A stretch of 6,456 nucleotides of DNA. It comes from Deltaproteobacteria bacterium (lineage in GTDB: Bacteria; Myxococcota; B64-G9). The DNA is taken from NCBI GenBank assembly GCA_030591745.1, contig JAUVAM010000237.1, positions 1 through 6,456 of the forward strand. Direction: 5' to 3'. Positions 4,882 to 6,456 of this stretch are shown here, one piece after another; position 1 is the stretch's first letter; each line of letters begins with the position of its first letter. Both the position numbers and the translations under genes were made by a program. The notes beneath the pieces were generated by a model that saw only the letters and a list, made by a program, of their open reading frames with translations, had not been told where the DNA came from and did not search any database.

Positions 4882-5931
4882 ATGGCTGGCCATCGCGTGC
4901 TTCATGGCTTGGCAAAGATGTTGTTTTCCAGGCGGACCGCCAAGTCTCCGGAAGGCGCTCCAGAGAAGATTTTGCTGCTTCGGGTGGATGAGCGGGTTGG
5001 CAATTTGCTGGGCATGCAGCCTTTGATTGACGCCATTCGGATTCGATGGCCTGGGGTGGAGTTGGGTTTGATGGCCAGTACGCGCATGGAGTTGGTGGCC
5101 CGGAGTTTGGACGGGTTGGACCATTTACACATGTTGGACAAGCGCTGGTTTTTGAGCAAGCCCCATCGCTGGAGGCGGGCCATTCGACAGGTGCGCTCGG
5201 CGGGCTATCAGGTTGCGGTCGACGCCAGCGCCTGGCATGCGTTCTCTTTCACTCACGCGGCGCTGACATATTACTCTGGGGCGCCGATGCGGATTGGCTA
5301 CCAGCGAGTGGGTTGGGATGGTTTTCATAGCCACCTGGTCTTGCCGGGCCCGGAAGAAGAGCATGAGCTTCGCCAGCGTATGCGCTTGCTGCAGCCGATG
5401 GACCCCGAACTTGGTTTGTCACCTCCCCGGTTGCGGAGCAGCCTGGGCGAAGCGCAGGTGCATCGGTGGCGACGATGGATTCGGTCGCACCATTTGAATC
5501 AGCCCTTGGTGGGGTTTTGGCCGGGCTCACGGAAAATGGAACGCCGATGGCCGCTGCCTTATTATATTCAATTGGGCAGGCAGCTTCAGCAGCAGCTTGA
5601 TGCAGAGATTGTGTTGTTGTGGGGACCTGGCGAAGAGCGCATGCGGGATGACCTTGGCCTGGCCTTACGGCAAGGCGTGGTTGAAGCGCCGGCCACCGAC
5701 TTAGAAGAGCTCGCGGGTCTGATGCGCAATCTCGATCTCTTGGTAACCAACGACACCGGACCCATGCATTTGTCCGTAGCGGTCGGCAGACCCACGTTGA
5801 GCATTTTTGCCTCGGGTGTGGCGAGTCGCTGGGGGCATCCTTATCAGGACGTTTGCAATTTGGCTTTGCCGGGCGAGGAGCCCGCCGAAGTGGCAATGGC
5901 TTTGAATGCTGCAAAGTCGTTGTTGGGGTGA
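4882..5931 (+). CDS. Second family 9 glycosyltransferase (heptosyltransferase-like) with Asn at the expected catalytic Asp
   Basis: The 349-residue product keeps the GT9 layout. An amphipathic basic start (MAGHRVLHGLAKMLFSRR) may sit on the membrane. 'KILLLRVDERVGNLLGMQPL' follows at 29-48, 'YQVAVDASAWHAFSFTHAAL' at 109-128 and 'GAPMRIGYQRVGW' at 133-145. 'GFWPGSRKMERRWPLPYY' lies at 211-228 and 'LLVTNDTGPMHLSVAVGRPTLSIFA' at 286-310. Asp291 in NDTGPMH matches the conserved donor-site Asp. Two family landmarks differ: the GD of the first motif is GN (Asn41), and the Lys that precedes the RW/HW pair is Arg221. The GPTDP segment after the last motif is also absent ('SGVASRWGHP' follows instead). 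I recall a GT9 subset with 'DERVGN', so this may be a normal subfamily rather than a dead enzyme. The acceptor and the transferred sugar are unknown; an LPS-core role is inferred from position, 10 nt behind the WaaF-like gene. Confidence 0.85.
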   Translation: MAGHRVLHGLAKMLFSRRTAKSPEGAPEKILLLRVDERVGNLLGMQPLIDAIRIRWPGVELGLMASTRMELVARSLDGLDHLHMLDKRWFLSKPHRWRRAIRQVRSAGYQVAVDASAWHAFSFTHAALTYYSGAPMRIGYQRVGWDGFHSHLVLPGPEEEHELRQRMRLLQPMDPELGLSPPRLRSSLGEAQVHRWRRWIRSHHLNQPLVGFWPGSRKMERRWPLPYYIQLGRQLQQQLDAEIVLLWGPGEERMRDDLGLALRQGVVEAPATDLEELAGLMRNLDLLVTNDTGPMHLSVAVGRPTLSIFASGVASRWGHPYQDVCNLALPGEEPAEVAMALNAAKSLLG

Positions 5932-5938
5932 CCAGCGT

Positions 5939-5967
5939 TTGACTTGGTCGGACCGCTTAGATAAGAG
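5939..5967 (+). promoter_or_regulatory. Weak candidate promoter upstream of yicC
   Basis: TTGACT (5939-5944) is a good -35 box, five of six matches. With a 17-nt spacer, the -10 position reads TAAGAG (5962-5967), only three of six. The 63-nt gap (5932-5994) otherwise contains no clear terminator; a 5-bp GACCA/TGGTC pairing without a T-run is too weak. The gene may simply be read from upstream. Confidence 0.25.
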
Positions 5968-5981
5968 GATCGAATCATCAC

Positions 5982-5987
5982 AGGAGG
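5982..5987 (+). promoter_or_regulatory. Strong ribosome binding site of yicC
   Basis: A perfect AGGAGG lies 7 nt before GTG 5995. This is the best Shine-Dalgarno in the window and fixes the GTG start over the in-frame ATG three codons later at 6004. Confidence 0.8.
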
Positions 5988-5994
5988 AGAAATC

Positions 5995-6456
5995 GTGAAG
6001 AGCATGACTGGATATGGAAGGGCGGAGGGAGAGATCGGTGGTTGCGCGGTGACGGTTGAGTTTCGTTCGGTCAACCACCGATTCAAGGACGTAAGAATGT
6101 CATTGCCTCGCGAATGGCTCGCACTGGAGGTGGATGTGGAGCGGGCCATCCGCAACCGAGTTGGGCGCGGCAGGGTGGAATGCCATGTGCGCCTGGGCTC
6201 AGGAGCGGTCGCATTGGGTCAACCTGTGCTTAACGAGGATCTAGCAAAAAGTTATCACCACTTGTATCGCGATCTTGCTCGCATCTGTGGTTTGGATGAT
6301 GAACCTTCGCTTTCCGCATTGCTTCGTGCCGAAGGCGTGATCACATGGCAAGAGGCCGGCGTGGATGTGGACGCAGCGCGCGGTCCTCTGTTGGCGCTGG
6401 TGGGTAATGCCTTGGATGGCCTGGCTGCCTTTCGCGATGATGAGGGCCAGCGGTTG
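5995..6456 (+). CDS. yicC: YicC/YloC-type endoribonuclease, N-terminal part (3' partial)
   Basis: The frame runs from GTG 5995 to the window edge, giving 154 residues without a stop; full-length YicC proteins are about 290 residues, so roughly half is present. The start MKSMTGYGRAEGEIGG is the hallmark N-terminus of the YicC family (SMTGYGR). 'VEFRSVNHRFKDVRMSLP' and 'IRNRVGRGRVECHVRL' follow, the latter being the typical basic GRGRVE segment. Further on come 'LLRAEGVITWQE', matching the family's hydrophobic helix region, and 'LAAFRDDEGQRL' at the edge. E. coli YicC is a metal-dependent endoribonuclease linked to sRNA turnover and stationary-phase survival. The C-terminal domain with the expected metal ligands lies outside the window. 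The gene has no functional tie to LPS synthesis and probably starts a separate unit; in many bacteria yicC is followed by gmk (guanylate kinase), which cannot be seen here. Confidence 0.92.
   Translation, partial: MKSMTGYGRAEGEIGGCAVTVEFRSVNHRFKDVRMSLPREWLALEVDVERAIRNRVGRGRVECHVRLGSGAVALGQPVLNEDLAKSYHHLYRDLARICGLDDEPSLSALLRAEGVITWQEAGVDVDAARGPLLALVGNALDGLAAFRDDEGQRL

Noticed and set aside
5249..5914. Long open frame of 221 codons on the minus strand
   Set aside because: It is antisense to the second family-9 gene, has a Pro/Arg/Ala/Ser-biased composition and no motif.
5930..5949. Possible terminator hairpin GACCA/TGGTC after the second family-9 gene
   Set aside because: The stem has only 5 bp with a 10-nt loop and no following T-run.

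Overview
The window reads as part of a chromosome from a Gram-negative bacterium with moderately high GC content. It looks like a 'deltaproteobacterial' lineage of the Myxococcota/Bradymonadota kind. The reasons are a lipoprotein, an LPS-core heptose pathway, frequent GTG and TTG starts, and a first protein ending in a WWFWTAVG-type transmembrane segment of a kind I associate with envelope proteins of that group. The lineage is an inference from recall. All seven supported genes lie on the + strand, and I see no RNA genes, mobile elements or CRISPR arrays.

Layout. Positions 1-642 hold the C-terminal part of an envelope protein whose start lies upstream of the window. Next to it, a small lipoprotein (650-1048) is followed after 17 nt by a chain of three closely packed genes. 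These are a PfkB-type heptose-7-phosphate kinase (hldA-like, 1066-2064), a separate heptose-1-phosphate adenylyltransferase (hldC-like, 2061-2555) and a family-4 glycosyltransferase (2552-3661). The last two junctions are 4-nt TTGA overlaps. An 88-nt gap then carries a strong sigma70-like promoter (TTGCCA, 17 nt, TATACT). After it come two family-9 (heptosyltransferase-type) glycosyltransferases (3750-4871 and 4882-5931). A 63-nt gap with only a weak promoter candidate precedes the start of a YicC/YloC-type endoribonuclease gene (5995 to the window end).

How the genes fit together. The kinase and adenylyltransferase would carry out two steps of ADP-heptose synthesis: sugar 7-phosphate to 1,7-bisphosphate, then, after a phosphatase not present here, 1-phosphate to ADP-sugar. 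The family-9 enzymes would transfer heptose to the LPS inner core, and the family-4 enzyme would add another core sugar. The unit is therefore a compact LPS-core gene cluster. Its notable points are a split rather than fused HldE, three consecutive TTG starts, a second family-9 enzyme with Asn where the family's catalytic Asp is expected, and an uncharacterised lipoprotein at the head of the operon. I found no convincing evidence of a wholly new system; the findings are refinements of a recognisable pathway.
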